Source: Pseudomonas sp.
GTDB lineage: Bacteria > Pseudomonadota > Gammaproteobacteria > Pseudomonadales > Pseudomonadaceae
Direction: 5' to 3'
DNA: 64,000 bases
NCBI RefSeq assembly: GCF_017744435.1
Contig: NZ_JAGIBG010000020.1
Location: 1-64,000, forward strand
Part shown: positions 8,348 to 19,979 of the stretch, in pieces
Layout: each line of letters starts with the position of its first letter
Position numbering within the stretch: position 1 is the stretch's first letter
Notes under the pieces: model-generated
Told to the model about the DNA's origin: nothing
The model's input: the letters and a program-made list of their open reading frames with translations, nothing else
Databases searched by the model: none
Translations under genes and position numbers: made by a program

Positions 8348-9154
8348 TCAGCTGAATGGGCCGGCAGCGACGAAGGCGCCACCCTGGTAGACCATGCTTG
8401 GGTCGTCGGCAGCAGGCGCGGGTTTGGCCTCTACTGCGGCGCGGAACACTTCCGAGGTGTCCTTGGGCTGGTAGCCCAGGTGCGCGGCATGGCGGTTGTC
8501 CCACCACACGGTACGGTTGTCGGAGGCGCCATAGACCACGGTGTGGCCGACATCGGCGGTGAACAGGCCGCGCTCGATCAGCTGGGTGAGGTCGTCGTAG
8601 CTCAGCCAGGTGCTGAGCATGCGTGGGTTCTGTGGTTCGTCGAACGACGAGCCGATGCGGATGCTGACGGTCTCGATGCCGTAGCGGTCGAAGTAGAAGC
8701 TGGCGACATCCTCGCCATAGCACTTGGACAAGCCGTAGTAGCTGTCGGGCCGGCGCAGGGCATGGGCGTCGATTGGCTGGTCCTGGCGGTAGAAGCCGAT
8801 CACGTGGTTGGAGCTGGCGAAGATGATGCGCCTGACCCCGTGCTTGCGTGCGGCTTCGTAGATGTGGAACACACCGCAGATGTTGGGGCCGAGGATGTCT
8901 TCGAAAGCATGCTCGGTGGACACGCCACCGAAGTGGACGATGGCGTCGACGCCTTCGACCAGGGCATGGACCGCAGCCTTGTCGGCCAGGTCACAGGGGA
9001 TCACTTCTTCATGGGGGCCGGCGGCGGGGGCCATCGGCGCGATGTCGGAAAGGCGCAGGACTTCGGCGCAGCCATTGAGGCGTTGGCGAAGCACCTTGCC
9101 CAGGCCGCCTGCGGCTCCGGTGAGCAGCAGGCGCTTGAAGGGGGTGGTGGTCAT
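8348..9154 (-). CDS. udh: Uronate dehydrogenase
   Basis: 268 residues. It oxidises glucuronate or galacturonate with NAD to the aldarolactone in the cytoplasm. It is an extended short-chain dehydrogenase: GAAGGLGKVL is the NAD-binding glycine motif (residues 13-22), D37 lies at the end of the second strand (RLSDIAP), and Y140xxxK144 is the catalytic pair (SYYGLSK). The sequence closely follows the characterised P. putida Udh as I remember it. It is the first gene of the leftward unit udh-lactonase-TRAP, with an operator-like site about 27 bp above its start. Length is normal for the family. Confidence 0.95.
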   Translation of the reverse strand: MTTTPFKRLLLTGAAGGLGKVLRQRLNGCAEVLRLSDIAPMAPAAGPHEEVIPCDLADKAAVHALVEGVDAIVHFGGVSTEHAFEDILGPNICGVFHIYEAARKHGVRRIIFASSNHVIGFYRQDQPIDAHALRRPDSYYGLSKCYGEDVASFYFDRYGIETVSIRIGSSFDEPQNPRMLSTWLSYDDLTQLIERGLFTADVGHTVVYGASDNRTVWWDNRHAAHLGYQPKDTSEVFRAAVEAKPAPAADDPSMVYQGGAFVAAGPFS

Positions 9155-9180
9155 GGCGGCTCTACTTGTGATTGTTGTAA

Positions 9181-9193
9181 GTTGTCGTATGAC
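9181..9193 (-). promoter_or_regulatory. Operator-like palindrome upstream of udh
   Basis: GTTGTCGTATGAC, inside AGTTGTCGTATGACT, lies 27 bp before the udh start. It contains GTCGTATGAC, two changes from the GTCGTACAAC core found upstream of the MFS carrier and the porin. It probably overlaps the promoter and would control the whole udh-lactonase-TRAP unit. Confidence 0.55.
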
Positions 9194-9258
9194 TGTGCTG
9201 ATTATCGGCAGCGATTTCCGGGGTTGTCAATGCTGCTTGTGTGACTCTCTCGGGCCTC

Positions 9259-9357
9259 TTCGCGGCTAAAGCCGCTCCCACAGGGATCGCGCCGTGCCTC
9301 AGGACATCGCTGTACCTGTGGGAGCGGCTTTAGCCGCGAACACGGGCGAAGCCCGTG
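9259..9357. repeat. REP pair with extra hairpin between udh promoter and oprD-like gene
   Basis: 26-bp perfect arms (9259-9284 and 9315-9340) of the P. putida REP type, followed by CACGGGC-GAA-GCCCGTG (9341-9357). The element lies just after the stop of the leftward porin gene and may end its transcript or protect the mRNA 3' end. Confidence 0.85.
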
Positions 9358-9365
9358 CCATGCGA

Positions 9366-10610
9366 TCACAGCAACGACAGGGGATAGTTGACGATCAACC
9401 GGTTCTCATCGAACTCGTTGTTGCTGTAGTCGCGGCGAATGGTCGAGTTGCGCCACTTCACGCTCAGGTCCTTGAACGGCCCGCTCTGGATCACATAGGC
9501 CAGTTCCGACTCGCGCACCCACTCCTTGCCATCGGTCACCGCCCCGGTGTGCACATCGCGGCCACTGATATAGCGGTTCATCAAGGTCAGCCCCGGCACC
9601 CCGAGCGTCACGAAGTTGAAGTCATGGCGCACCTGCCACGAGCGCTCTTCGGCATTGTCGAAACTGGAGTTGTAGCTGTCGTTGGCCAGGGTTCCGCCGC
9701 TGGTGCCGTTGACCCGCATCCAGGTATCGCCATCGACTTTCTGCAGCCCGACCCAGAAGGTGTTGCCGCCGTACTTGGCCGAGAACATGCCCGAGTAGGT
9801 CTTGTTGTCCAGCTTGCCGGCGCGTTCCGAGCCGTCCTCGCCACCGTGGAAGTAGCCCAGGTTGGCGCCGAGGGTCCAGGCGCCCAGCGGCTGGCTGTGG
9901 CTCAGCTGCAGGTACTGCTGCTCGTAGACATCCTTGAGCACCGCGTTCCACAGCCCGACCAGGGTGCGGTCCTGGTTGAACTTGTACTCGCCGCCAACAA
10001 AATTGAAGCGGTCCGACACGCCGCCGCCGTAACTCATGTCTTCCATGCTCGCGTCGTTGCGCGGGCTGTTGCCGCGGAACTGGCCGCCATACAGGGTCAG
10101 CCCGGCAATTTCGTTGGAGGTCACCTGGCCGCCGCGAAAGGTCTGCGGCAGCGAGCGGCCATCGTCCGAGCGCAGGATAGGCAGCACCGGCATCCATTCG
10201 CCGATCTTCAGCTCGGTCTTGGAGATACGCGCCTTGCCTGCCACCGCCAGTCGGCCGTAGTCATCTGCAGGCTTGCCATCGTCATGGCGCGGCAGCAGCG
10301 CCGTGCCATAAGTGCCGCCACCGCCATCGAGCTTCAGCGACCACAGCCCCAGCACGTCCGCGCCGAACCCCACTGGCCCCTCGGTGAAGCCGGAGCGGGC
10401 ATCGAGAATGAAGCTCTGGGTCCACTCTTCGGCCTTGCTCTGAGGGTTGCTGGGGTTGGTGAAGTTGCGGTTGATGTAGAAGTTGCGCAGGCCCAGCACG
10501 GCCTTGCTGTCTTCGACGAAGCCCTGGGCGAGGCTGGTGCCCGGCATGCCGCCGAGCAGGCTGGCGCCAACCAGCGCAAAGGGGAGGGTTGTCTGGCAGA
10601 TTTTCGACAT
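9366..10610 (-). CDS. OprD-family outer membrane porin
   Basis: 414 residues with a signal peptide (cleavage after about GTSLAQ) and an OprD-type 18-stranded barrel. Typical features are the N-terminal GFVEDSKAVLGLRNFYINRNF, GFTEGPVGFGADVLGLWSLKLDG, and a C-terminus with alternating residues ending in a hydrophobic stretch (RLIVNYPLSLL). Such porins let organic acids cross the outer membrane. Operator GTTGTCGTACAAC about 34 bp upstream links it to the uronate genes, so uronates or aldarates are likely cargo. It is transcribed leftward as a single gene and followed by a REP pair. Confidence 0.92.
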   Translation of the reverse strand: MSKICQTTLPFALVGASLLGGMPGTSLAQGFVEDSKAVLGLRNFYINRNFTNPSNPQSKAEEWTQSFILDARSGFTEGPVGFGADVLGLWSLKLDGGGGTYGTALLPRHDDGKPADDYGRLAVAGKARISKTELKIGEWMPVLPILRSDDGRSLPQTFRGGQVTSNEIAGLTLYGGQFRGNSPRNDASMEDMSYGGGVSDRFNFVGGEYKFNQDRTLVGLWNAVLKDVYEQQYLQLSHSQPLGAWTLGANLGYFHGGEDGSERAGKLDNKTYSGMFSAKYGGNTFWVGLQKVDGDTWMRVNGTSGGTLANDSYNSSFDNAEERSWQVRHDFNFVTLGVPGLTLMNRYISGRDVHTGAVTDGKEWVRESELAYVIQSGPFKDLSVKWRNSTIRRDYSNNEFDENRLIVNYPLSLL

Positions 10611-10643
10611 GGGATGGGTCCGCTGCTGTTGTTTTTGTTATGT

Positions 10644-10656
10644 GTTGTCGTACAAC
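10644..10656 (-). promoter_or_regulatory. Operator-like palindrome upstream of the porin gene
   Basis: GTTGTCGTACAAC has perfect 5-bp arms (GTTGT/ACAAC) and contains the TTGTCGTACAA pattern expected for GntR/FadR-type regulators. It includes GTCGTACAAC, identical to the site at 1121-1130. The position 34 bp above the start codon suggests it overlaps the promoter. Confidence 0.6.
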
Positions 10657-10776
10657 TGCGGCGTTTTTTATCAAGCTGAAAATCAACTGTCAACGCTAGC
10701 GGACTCAATAAATTCACGCCGTCAAGTGAAGAATCACCGGCGAAGGCTCTAGTTCAAGGACTTGGATGAATTTAAA

Positions 10777-10789
10777 GTCATACTATGAC
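10777..10789. promoter_or_regulatory. Palindrome GTCATACTATGAC in the 338-bp gap before the DUF6585 gene
   Basis: Six-base arms GTCATA/TATGAC around one C, about 160 bp upstream of the 10949 gene. The palindrome includes TACTAT, a fair -10 hexamer, so it may simply be a promoter, or an operator on it. Apart from the porin operator at 10644 I see nothing else in 10611-10948; a 33-codon reading from 10767 has no good ribosome binding site. Confidence 0.3.
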
Positions 10790-10948
10790 GGCGAGCACAT
10801 TGATGGGGTTGCGACAGCGTCAGTCGCAGCATCTTTGCGGTATTCGACTGGGGCCGGATTCCGATAACTGCTGAACAAATTGCAACAAGGCATGTCTCAT
10901 GGCCAGCAGAGACATGACGTTTAATTCCACAAGCAAGGAGGCTCTACC

Positions 10949-11785
10949 ATGCAACCCACCCCAGCCACGTCCAGCGGCAAGCTGCTCGGCAGCTATGGCT
11001 ACGGCAAGGCACTGATCTTCTGCATGTTCATTCTGGGCAGTATTTTCCTCGGCCTGGCCGCTTTCATCGGCTACCTGAGTGTTGCCAGTATTCAGAATTT
11101 CAACGGCCCCAAGAACCTTTTCTACGGCACCTTCGCCTTACTGGTGGTGCTTGGCGGGGTGATGTTCGCCTTGGCCCTGTGGCAGAAGAAGCTTCGCGTC
11201 GCACGCTATGAGGTGTACGAGAAAGGTATCTGCCAGATCATTGGCAGCGAGCGCGACTACGTGCCTTTCAGCGAGATGAACGACCTGTACCTGTTCGCCT
11301 CGGGCCAGACGGCAGTCGCCGGCCTGATCAACAACCTGGCGTACCGTCGCAACGACAGTGAAGCATTCCGCCGCGTCAATGCCCATCTCAAGGACTTGTA
11401 CGGTTTCATCGACCTGGTGCGTGAGCTGCACCTGAACGAACGGCTGCCGCAGGCCATGGCTACGCTGGAGCAGGGCGGTGCCGTGCAGTTCAATTACATC
11501 GGCACGGGCCAGGTATGGAGCAAGCGCGTCAGCGGCAACTTCCTCAACGTCACCACCCAACCTATCCTGGTCACCCGCGATGCCCTTGAGGTCGAAGGCA
11601 GCAAGGTGCCCATGGCCAGCCTGCGCAGCATAGACCTCAGCGCCTGGACCGAACTGGTGGTGATCAGGGACGAGAGCGGCAAGACCGTGCTGTCCACTGC
11701 CGCAAACGGCATCATGAGCTTCGACCTGTTCCTCAATACCCTGCACAACCTGCTCGAAGCAGAGCCGGCCCGGGTCACCGCCTGA
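10949..11785 (+). CDS. DUF6585-type membrane protein of unknown function
   Basis: 278 residues. Two hydrophobic segments near the N-terminus (about 22-45 and 57-79) are followed by a soluble cytoplasmic domain containing VARYEVYEKGICQIIG and DALEVEGSKVPMASLRSIDLS, which resembles PH-like lipid- or membrane-sensing folds. AGGAGG is well placed upstream of the ATG. It is a lone gene, convergent with the MocR-type regulator. I do not know its function; the DUF6585 assignment is from general resemblance. Confidence 0.75.
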   Translation: MQPTPATSSGKLLGSYGYGKALIFCMFILGSIFLGLAAFIGYLSVASIQNFNGPKNLFYGTFALLVVLGGVMFALALWQKKLRVARYEVYEKGICQIIGSERDYVPFSEMNDLYLFASGQTAVAGLINNLAYRRNDSEAFRRVNAHLKDLYGFIDLVRELHLNERLPQAMATLEQGGAVQFNYIGTGQVWSKRVSGNFLNVTTQPILVTRDALEVEGSKVPMASLRSIDLSAWTELVVIRDESGKTVLSTAANGIMSFDLFLNTLHNLLEAEPARVTA

Positions 11786-11802
11786 AGCCCTGGCACGATC
11801 CA

Positions 11803-11848
11803 CTGTGGGAGCGGCCTTGCGCCGCGAAAGGGGGCGCGGCGCGCCCCC
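11803..11848. terminator. Single REP plus strong GC hairpin between convergent genes
   Basis: A single REP copy (CTGTGGGAGCGGCCTTGCG...) is followed at 11830-11848 by GGGGGCGC-GGC-GCGCCCCC, an 8-bp all-GC stem. It separates the rightward DUF6585 gene from the leftward MocR-type gene and probably stops transcription from both sides, although no U-run is present. Confidence 0.5.
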
Positions 11849-11883
11849 AGCCATCTTTCAGGTTTCGAGGCCGTTGCCTCGCC

Positions 11884-13314
11884 CTAGCAACCTTGTTTCA
11901 CGGCCAGCTGCCGAGCGGTCTGCGCCAGTACCTCCAGCCCCTGTATCACTTCGGGCGTGATCACCCGCCCAAGGCACAGTCGCAGCCCGTTGCCGCACTG
12001 CCCATCGGCATGGAACATCCCGCTCCCGGCAACATGGCACCCACGTTCGCCGGCAAGCCGCTGCAACGCAGCCATGTCTGTCCCGGCGGGCAACTCGAGC
12101 CAGTGGATGAAGCCGCCCTGCGGTGGGATGTAGCGCGTCCCTGCAGGAAACTGCGAGAGAACCCGAGCTGCCATCGTCGCTGTCTGCGCGGCCAGACGTT
12201 CCCTGAGCTTCGCGCAGTGGGTTTCCATGTAGCCGCGCCCGATGAACGCGTCCAGTACCCGTTGCGCCAGGCTCGACACCGCGAGATTGCGTGAAAACAT
12301 CTGGGCCAGTATTGCATCCCGATAGCGCCCCGCCACGCACCAGCCAAGCCGATAACCAGGTGCAACAGTCTTGGAGAACGATGAGCAGTAGAGGGTCTGC
12401 CCTGTCTTGTCATAGTGCTTGATGGCCTGCGGGCGCAGGTGTTCGGGTACCAGGTCGAAAAACAGGTCGTCTTCGATGATCGGCACCTGCGCCGCCTGAG
12501 CCAGTTGCGAAAGCCGCGCCCGCGCCGCGTTGGGCATGATGAAGACGCGCGGGTTCTGTAGCGTCGGGTTGAGGAAGATCACATCGACCTTCTTCTGCGC
12601 CAGCGCGTGTTCCAGGTGATCGAGGTCCATGCCGCTGTCGGCATGGGTGCGGATGGGCAGGGCACGCATCCCCAGGCGCTCGATGGTTTGCAGAATGCCG
12701 TAGTAGGTGGGAGTCTCGATGGCCACGATTGCCCCGCTGTCGGCGACAGCCGCCAGGGCCAGTTCCAGGGCCACGGTGTCGCCCGAGGTCACCAGGATAT
12801 CGTCCGGGCCGCACGCCACGCCGCGGGTCAGCATCAGGCCGGCAATACGCCTGCGCAGTGAAGCGAGGCCGGGCGGGGCGATCAGGCCCGCCAGCGATGC
12901 ATCGGGCTTGCTGGCCAGCGTCGCCAGGCATTTGTTCAATAGCACCTCGGGCGTCAGCTCGTCGTGCAGAACGGCAGAGCTCAACGACAGGCTGGTGTGT
13001 GTGGCCGCTTGAGCGAGCATGGCAACCACGGCGTGATTGACGTTGACGCTGACACTGGCGAGATCGAACTGCCGAGCCCCCGTGGCGCCCTTGGCGACAA
13101 AGTAGCCGACCCTGGGCGTGGCCTGCACGTAGGCATTGCTCTCCAGCTCCGCCAGTGCGCGTTGCACGGTGGCGATACTGCTGCCGAACATGCGTGCCAG
13201 TTCACGCACCGAGGGTAGTTGCGTACCGGCCGGCCAGTCGCCGCTTTCGATCTGGCGCAATAGCCAGTCCTTGAGGGTGTGCCAGCGTTTGTCGGGCCTG
13301 GGGTTCCGTTCCAT
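11884..13314 (-). CDS. MocR-type regulator (GntR winged helix fused to aminotransferase domain)
   Basis: 476 residues. The N-terminal GntR winged helix (about 10-75, with GTQLPSVRELARMFGSSIATVQRAL) is joined to a fold-type I aminotransferase-like domain. The PLP-binding lysine is K315 in SSFSKTVAPGYRLGW; NPTLQNP, EDDLF and the GLRLCLG arginine fill the other cofactor and substrate sites. Such proteins are transcription regulators that sense amino acids or PLP. The start at 13314 is chosen because the helix-turn-helix begins soon after it; a longer reading would overlap the upstream permease gene. It follows that permease by 16 bp, so it may regulate it. Confidence 0.9.
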   Translation of the reverse strand: MERNPRPDKRWHTLKDWLLRQIESGDWPAGTQLPSVRELARMFGSSIATVQRALAELESNAYVQATPRVGYFVAKGATGARQFDLASVSVNVNHAVVAMLAQAATHTSLSLSSAVLHDELTPEVLLNKCLATLASKPDASLAGLIAPPGLASLRRRIAGLMLTRGVACGPDDILVTSGDTVALELALAAVADSGAIVAIETPTYYGILQTIERLGMRALPIRTHADSGMDLDHLEHALAQKKVDVIFLNPTLQNPRVFIMPNAARARLSQLAQAAQVPIIEDDLFFDLVPEHLRPQAIKHYDKTGQTLYCSSFSKTVAPGYRLGWCVAGRYRDAILAQMFSRNLAVSSLAQRVLDAFIGRGYMETHCAKLRERLAAQTATMAARVLSQFPAGTRYIPPQGGFIHWLELPAGTDMAALQRLAGERGCHVAGSGMFHADGQCGNGLRLCLGRVITPEVIQGLEVLAQTARQLAVKQGC

Positions 13315-13330
13315 GGGGGCTCGCGTCGGG

Positions 13331-14761
13331 TCAGGTGAAGGCTCCCGAAAGGTAGAGCAAAAGCCCACCGGATGCAGCAACCACCACGATATTCAGCAGC
13401 ACCAGGGCGAAGGCGAAGCGAATCAGCCCGTGTTCCTCTTCACGGCTGGCGCCCGCCAGCCCGGTGATCAGCGAGAGGATCGACAACGACCCCAGGGCCC
13501 CGTGCCCGGCGGCACTGTTGACCATGGCCGCCAGCCATGGCCCGTGAGCGCTGGCCAAGGCTGCGATGGACGGCATCACCAGTGTGTTGCCGCCAACGTT
13601 CGACCCGGTGACATACCCAGCCAGCCCCGCCAGGAGTGAGACCGTGGAGACCTGCCATACGCCCGACAGCGCCTGCAGGGCACGCTGTGCCTCGATCAGG
13701 AAACCTGCCTTGACCATCACTTGGGAGAGCAGCAGGAACAGGAAGATGGTCGCCACTGGAAAGCGTGCCCGGGTGAACAGAACATTCCAAGTGAATGCCG
13801 ACCGCTGCCGAGCGACCATCATCACGGTCACCAACAGTAGCGCAAGTCCCGGCGATGCCAGCGGCTTCCAGGACACCGACGCACCCTGGACCACCCACAA
13901 CCCATCCCAGCCCGTGACCAGGAACAGCCCGCGCGATGTGATGATCACCCCGAGCAGTGCCAAGTATGGCCAAGCCGCCTGTGGCCAGCGCGCCAGCCCC
14001 CCGCGACGCGCATACGAAATGCCCAGCCCCACGCAGGCCACCGTCAGGCCGGCCAGCACCCCCGACACCTCTGGCCCGACCCAGCGGTTGCTTGCATACA
14101 ACACCGCACTGAACAGCATTGCAATCACCGTCAGCCCTACCCAGGCCCGTGCGCTGCGAACGCCGGCCAGCCCCAGGGCCACGGCTGCCAGGCAGAGGAA
14201 TACCGGCGCACTGACCAGTGCCGAATGGTTGCCCAGTTCCGCTGCAGGCACGTGCGCCAGCAGTGCCCCGATCACCGTGGCCAGCCCCAATGTGCCCCAT
14301 GGCATGATCACCATGCCCGCCAACGCCATCTTCATGCCGATCTGCCGTGAAAACAGGCCCATCAGCAGCGGTACGGTGGCGATCAGCGAGACCCCGAAGC
14401 CGGTCATCGCCTCCAGCAGCGGTGCCAGCCCCAGCAGGATGAAGATCACCTGTGCCGGCGGTGTCCAGCCAAGCTCGCGCACCCAGGCCCCGATCGCCTG
14501 CGGCGCGCCCGCACGCTCGACCAGGATGACGAATGCCAGGCCAGGGATGATGACGCAGGCGGTGCTGAAGAACAGGATCAGGGTGTCTTGCAGGATGCTC
14601 GCCGACACGGCTGTCGATAACGGCTGCGCGGCGCCCAGCCCCCACAGCAGCAACACCCCGGCAACCCCGGCCAGCGCCGCCTGCACCGGCGGGCGGCGCA
14701 GCAGCAGGATCAGGGTGATTACCAGCCCTATGGGGGTCATCTGCAACAGTAGAGCAGCCAT
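13331..14761 (-). CDS. LctP-like permease (lactate permease family)
   Basis: 476 residues with about a dozen transmembrane helices. LEAMTGFGVSLIATVPLL and the C-terminal TGSNVGGNTLVMPSIAALA match signature regions of the L-lactate permease (LctP) family, although it is shorter than LldP proteins (about 550). It likely imports a small carboxylate with protons. AAGGA lies ten bases before the ATG. It is the first gene of a two-gene unit with the MocR-type regulator, which hints at an amino acid-related or other carboxylate substrate rather than lactate. No lactate dehydrogenase gene adjoins it. Confidence 0.8.
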   Translation of the reverse strand: MAALLLQMTPIGLVITLILLLRRPPVQAALAGVAGVLLLWGLGAAQPLSTAVSASILQDTLILFFSTACVIIPGLAFVILVERAGAPQAIGAWVRELGWTPPAQVIFILLGLAPLLEAMTGFGVSLIATVPLLMGLFSRQIGMKMALAGMVIMPWGTLGLATVIGALLAHVPAAELGNHSALVSAPVFLCLAAVALGLAGVRSARAWVGLTVIAMLFSAVLYASNRWVGPEVSGVLAGLTVACVGLGISYARRGGLARWPQAAWPYLALLGVIITSRGLFLVTGWDGLWVVQGASVSWKPLASPGLALLLVTVMMVARQRSAFTWNVLFTRARFPVATIFLFLLLSQVMVKAGFLIEAQRALQALSGVWQVSTVSLLAGLAGYVTGSNVGGNTLVMPSIAALASAHGPWLAAMVNSAAGHGALGSLSILSLITGLAGASREEEHGLIRFAFALVLLNIVVVAASGGLLLYLSGAFT

Positions 14762-14894
14762 GATGCGGGTTCCTTCAGCCAGCCGGGGGAGTCAGCGATG
14801 GTGAAGGGCGGCGGGGGGCGGCAACAGATACAGGCCTGGGGGCTTTTTCAATACAGCCCTGGTGTCTTCAGGCGCTGGTGCCAAATGCGCGGCA

Positions 14895-14922
14895 ACAAAA
14901 AAGGCTGCCATTCGGCAGCCTT
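14895..14922 (-). terminator. Rho-independent terminator of nrdB
   Basis: Read leftward: AAGGCTGCC, loop of four, GGCAGCCTT followed by a run of six T, 22 bp after the nrdB stop codon. Confidence 0.92.
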
Positions 14923-14943
14923 CTCGATACTCAGCCCGGACAA

Positions 14944-16194
14944 TCAGTCCCAGCTCAACGCACCGCCAGTCTGATACTCGATCACACGCGTCTCGAAGAA
15001 GTTCTTCTCTTTCTTCAAGTCCATGATCTCGCTCATCCACGGGAACGGGTTGGTAGTCCCTGGGTACTCTTCCTTCAGGCCAATCTGGGTCAGGCGACGG
15101 TTGGCGATGAACTTGAGGTAGTCCTCCATCATCGCTGCGTTCATGCCCAGTACGCCGCGTGGCATGGTGTCACGGGCGTATTCGATTTCCAGCTGGGTCC
15201 CTTGCAGGATCATCTGGGTCGCTTCTTCCTTCATTGCCGCATCCCACAGGTGCGGGTTCTCGATCTTGATCTGGTTGATCACGTCGATACCGAAGTTCAG
15301 GTGCATCGACTCGTCACGCAGGATGTACTGGAACTGCTCGGCGACGCCGGTCATCTTGTTGCGGCGGCCCATCGACAGGATCTGGGTGAAGCCGCAGTAG
15401 AAGAAGATGCCTTCCAGGACGCAGTAGTAGGCGATGAGGTTGCGCAGCAGCTCTTTGTCGGTCTCGACGGTACCGGTGTTGAATTCCGGGTCGGAGATGG
15501 CGCGGGTGTACTTCAGGCCCCAGGCGGCTTTCTTCGCGACCGACGGGATCTCGTGGTACATGTTGAAGATCTCGCCTTCATCCATGCCCAGCGACTCGAT
15601 GCAGTACTGGTAGGCGTGGGTGTGGATCGCCTCTTCGAAGGCCTGGCGCAGGATGTACTGGCGGCACTCCGGGTTGGTGATCAGGCGGTACACGGCCAGG
15701 GCCAGGTTGTTGGCAACCAGGGAGTCGGCGGTGGAGAAGAAGCCGAGGTTGCGCATGACGATGCGGCGCTCGTCTTCGGTCAGGCCGTCCATGCTCTTCC
15801 ACAGGGCGATGTCGGCGGTCATGTTGACCTCTTGCGGCATCCAGTGGTTGGCGCAGCCGTCGAGGTACTTCTGCCAGGCCCAGTCGTACTTGAACGGTAC
15901 CAGCTGGTTGAGGTCGGCGCGGCAGTTGATCATGCGCTTTTCGTCAACGGCAACGCGGGCCGAGGAGCCTTCCAGCTCGGCCAGGCCTTCGGCGATGTCG
16001 AGGGCGTCGAGGGCGGCCTTGGCGCGCTTCACCGCGTCGGAGTCGGCGGCGGTGGCGGCACGGGCTTCCAGGGCGGCGGCACCGCCGGCGCTGTCGAGCT
16101 TGTCGAGGGTGGCGGCGGCAGTGGCCTGCGCAGGGGTGTTGCCTTTGGCGGCTACTTCGCCGTCTTCCTTGTCGAATTCGTCCCAGCTCAGCAT
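14944..16194 (-). CDS. nrdB: Class Ia ribonucleoside-diphosphate reductase, beta subunit
   Basis: 416 residues. It holds the diiron-tyrosyl radical needed by NrdA to make deoxyribonucleotides. Metal ligands are seen in FFSTADS (Asp), [10 protein letters not shown] (Glu, His, and the radical Tyr in the ExxHxxxY spacing), VLEGIFFY (Glu) and RDESMH (Glu, His). The radical Tyr is therefore present, as in class Ia. The N-terminus carries an extra 60-70 residue Ala-rich segment compared with E. coli NrdB. AGGAG lies upstream of the ATG. It is downstream of nrdA on the same strand but has its own NrdR-box promoter region and terminator. Confidence 0.97.
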   Translation of the reverse strand: MLSWDEFDKEDGEVAAKGNTPAQATAAATLDKLDSAGGAAALEARAATAADSDAVKRAKAALDALDIAEGLAELEGSSARVAVDEKRMINCRADLNQLVPFKYDWAWQKYLDGCANHWMPQEVNMTADIALWKSMDGLTEDERRIVMRNLGFFSTADSLVANNLALAVYRLITNPECRQYILRQAFEEAIHTHAYQYCIESLGMDEGEIFNMYHEIPSVAKKAAWGLKYTRAISDPEFNTGTVETDKELLRNLIAYYCVLEGIFFYCGFTQILSMGRRNKMTGVAEQFQYILRDESMHLNFGIDVINQIKIENPHLWDAAMKEEATQMILQGTQLEIEYARDTMPRGVLGMNAAMMEDYLKFIANRRLTQIGLKEEYPGTTNPFPWMSEIMDLKKEKNFFETRVIEYQTGGALSWD

Positions 16195-16522
16195 GGTGAT
16201 TGGCTCCTGCTTGAGGGCTGCCCTGGGGCAACCGGTTGGATTTTAAGAATGTGATGCCTGACGCAAGGCCGTTACGGCGAATGGACAGCTCGAGAGGCTG
16301 ACTCTCGTTACATCTGGTTCGTGCCTGGCCAGGCCTCGGGGAGGGGCCAGGGACTTGAATGGGTGCCCTTTTCAGAGGGGGCGGAGTATACCGGAATTCG
16401 CTTTTGATCGGGGCGCATGTCTTGCGGGCGAGGGTAAATTTTCGACCGGTTCTGTGCGCGTCCGTTCAAGGAATCTCGTGTCGTCTTCTACGGGGAAGGA
16501 GTTTAGCGGCAAATAGTGAGAA

Positions 16523-16569
16523 GCACTACATGTTGTGGCTATTTATTATTGCGGCACAAGATGATGGGC
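16523..16569 (-). promoter_or_regulatory. Two NrdR-like boxes upstream of nrdB
   Basis: Box at 16523-16538 (GCACTACATGTTGTGG) matches 12 of 16 positions of the NrdR consensus ACACWATATATWGTGT; a second at 16554-16569 (GCACAAGATGATGGGC) matches about 10. Their starts are 31 bp apart, the three-turn spacing known for NrdR. They lie about 330 bp above the nrdB start, so a long leader is implied. I scored the matches by eye. Confidence 0.65.
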
Positions 16570-16577
16570 TTGAGTCA

Positions 16578-16702
16578 CCCTTGTAGGAGCGGCCTTGTGT
16601 CGCGAAAGGGCCGCCTAGCGGCCCCGGCAATCTCGCGGTTGAGCAGAGTTTGCTGGGGCTGCTGCGCAGCCCTTTCGCGACACAAGGCCGCTCCTACAAG
16701 GG
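16578..16702. repeat. REP pair with 33-bp perfect arms in the nrdA-nrdB gap
   Basis: Bases 16578-16610 and 16670-16702 are exact reverse complements around a 59-base centre. The arm core is TGTAGGAGCGGCCTTGTG, a second REP variant. The 587-bp gap 16195-16781 holds, from left to right, the nrdB leader, the NrdR-like boxes, this repeat and the nrdA terminator. Confidence 0.92.
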
Positions 16703-16731
16703 CAGCGTTTCAGCGAGCCATTTTGCGGATA

Positions 16732-16775
16732 CAAAAATGCCGCGAGGGGCACCCATTGGGCACCCCGCGCGGCAT
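16732..16775 (-). terminator. Strong terminator of nrdA
   Basis: Read leftward it forms a long near-perfect stem of about 17 bp (ATGCCGCG... to ...CGCGGCAT) followed by TTTTT, only 7 bp after the nrdA stop. Confidence 0.92.
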
Positions 16776-16781
16776 CAGGCC

Positions 16782-19661
<2,880 letters not shown>

Positions 19662-19979
19662 GGGTGGGTGTCTCCACAGTTTCTATAGTGTTCAGGCGCC
19701 TTCTGGGCGCCCACCGTTCCGTCCACTTGCTCGATGGCCTTGGCGAGGATGCGTCATGCACGCGCATCCACCCGCTCGGGCGTACCGACTTCGGGACAGA
19801 TCAGGAAATGGGGGCAAGAACCTTGCCGCTCCCTGGCCGAAGTCAAATGCCCTGGGGTAAGCCAGAGCAGGCTGTTCAGTATCCGCTAGGAGCGGTTGGA
19901 TCGATGAAACCACGACGAGTTCTGCCAGAAAAATCGCTTGAATTTTTCTGCTGACTCATGCTTGGCGTTGGTGACTGAA
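19662..19979 (-). other. Long nrdA leader with an AU-rich hairpin
   Basis: About 318 bp separate the nrdA start from the NrdR-like boxes. Near its upstream end, 19926-19950 forms a perfect 9-bp stem, CAGAAAAAT/ATTTTTCTG, with a 7-base loop. No ORF inside looks real. nrdB has a leader of nearly equal length (about 328 bp). Whether the transcript starts this far upstream is inference. Confidence 0.4.

Noticed and set aside
10767..10868. 33-codon ORF upstream of the DUF6585 gene
   Set aside because: No good ribosome binding site, it overlaps a promoter-like palindrome, and the product resembles nothing known.
13331..14761. Calling the permease a true L-lactate permease (lldP)
   Set aside because: It is about 75 residues short and not linked to lactate dehydrogenase genes, so only the family is assigned.
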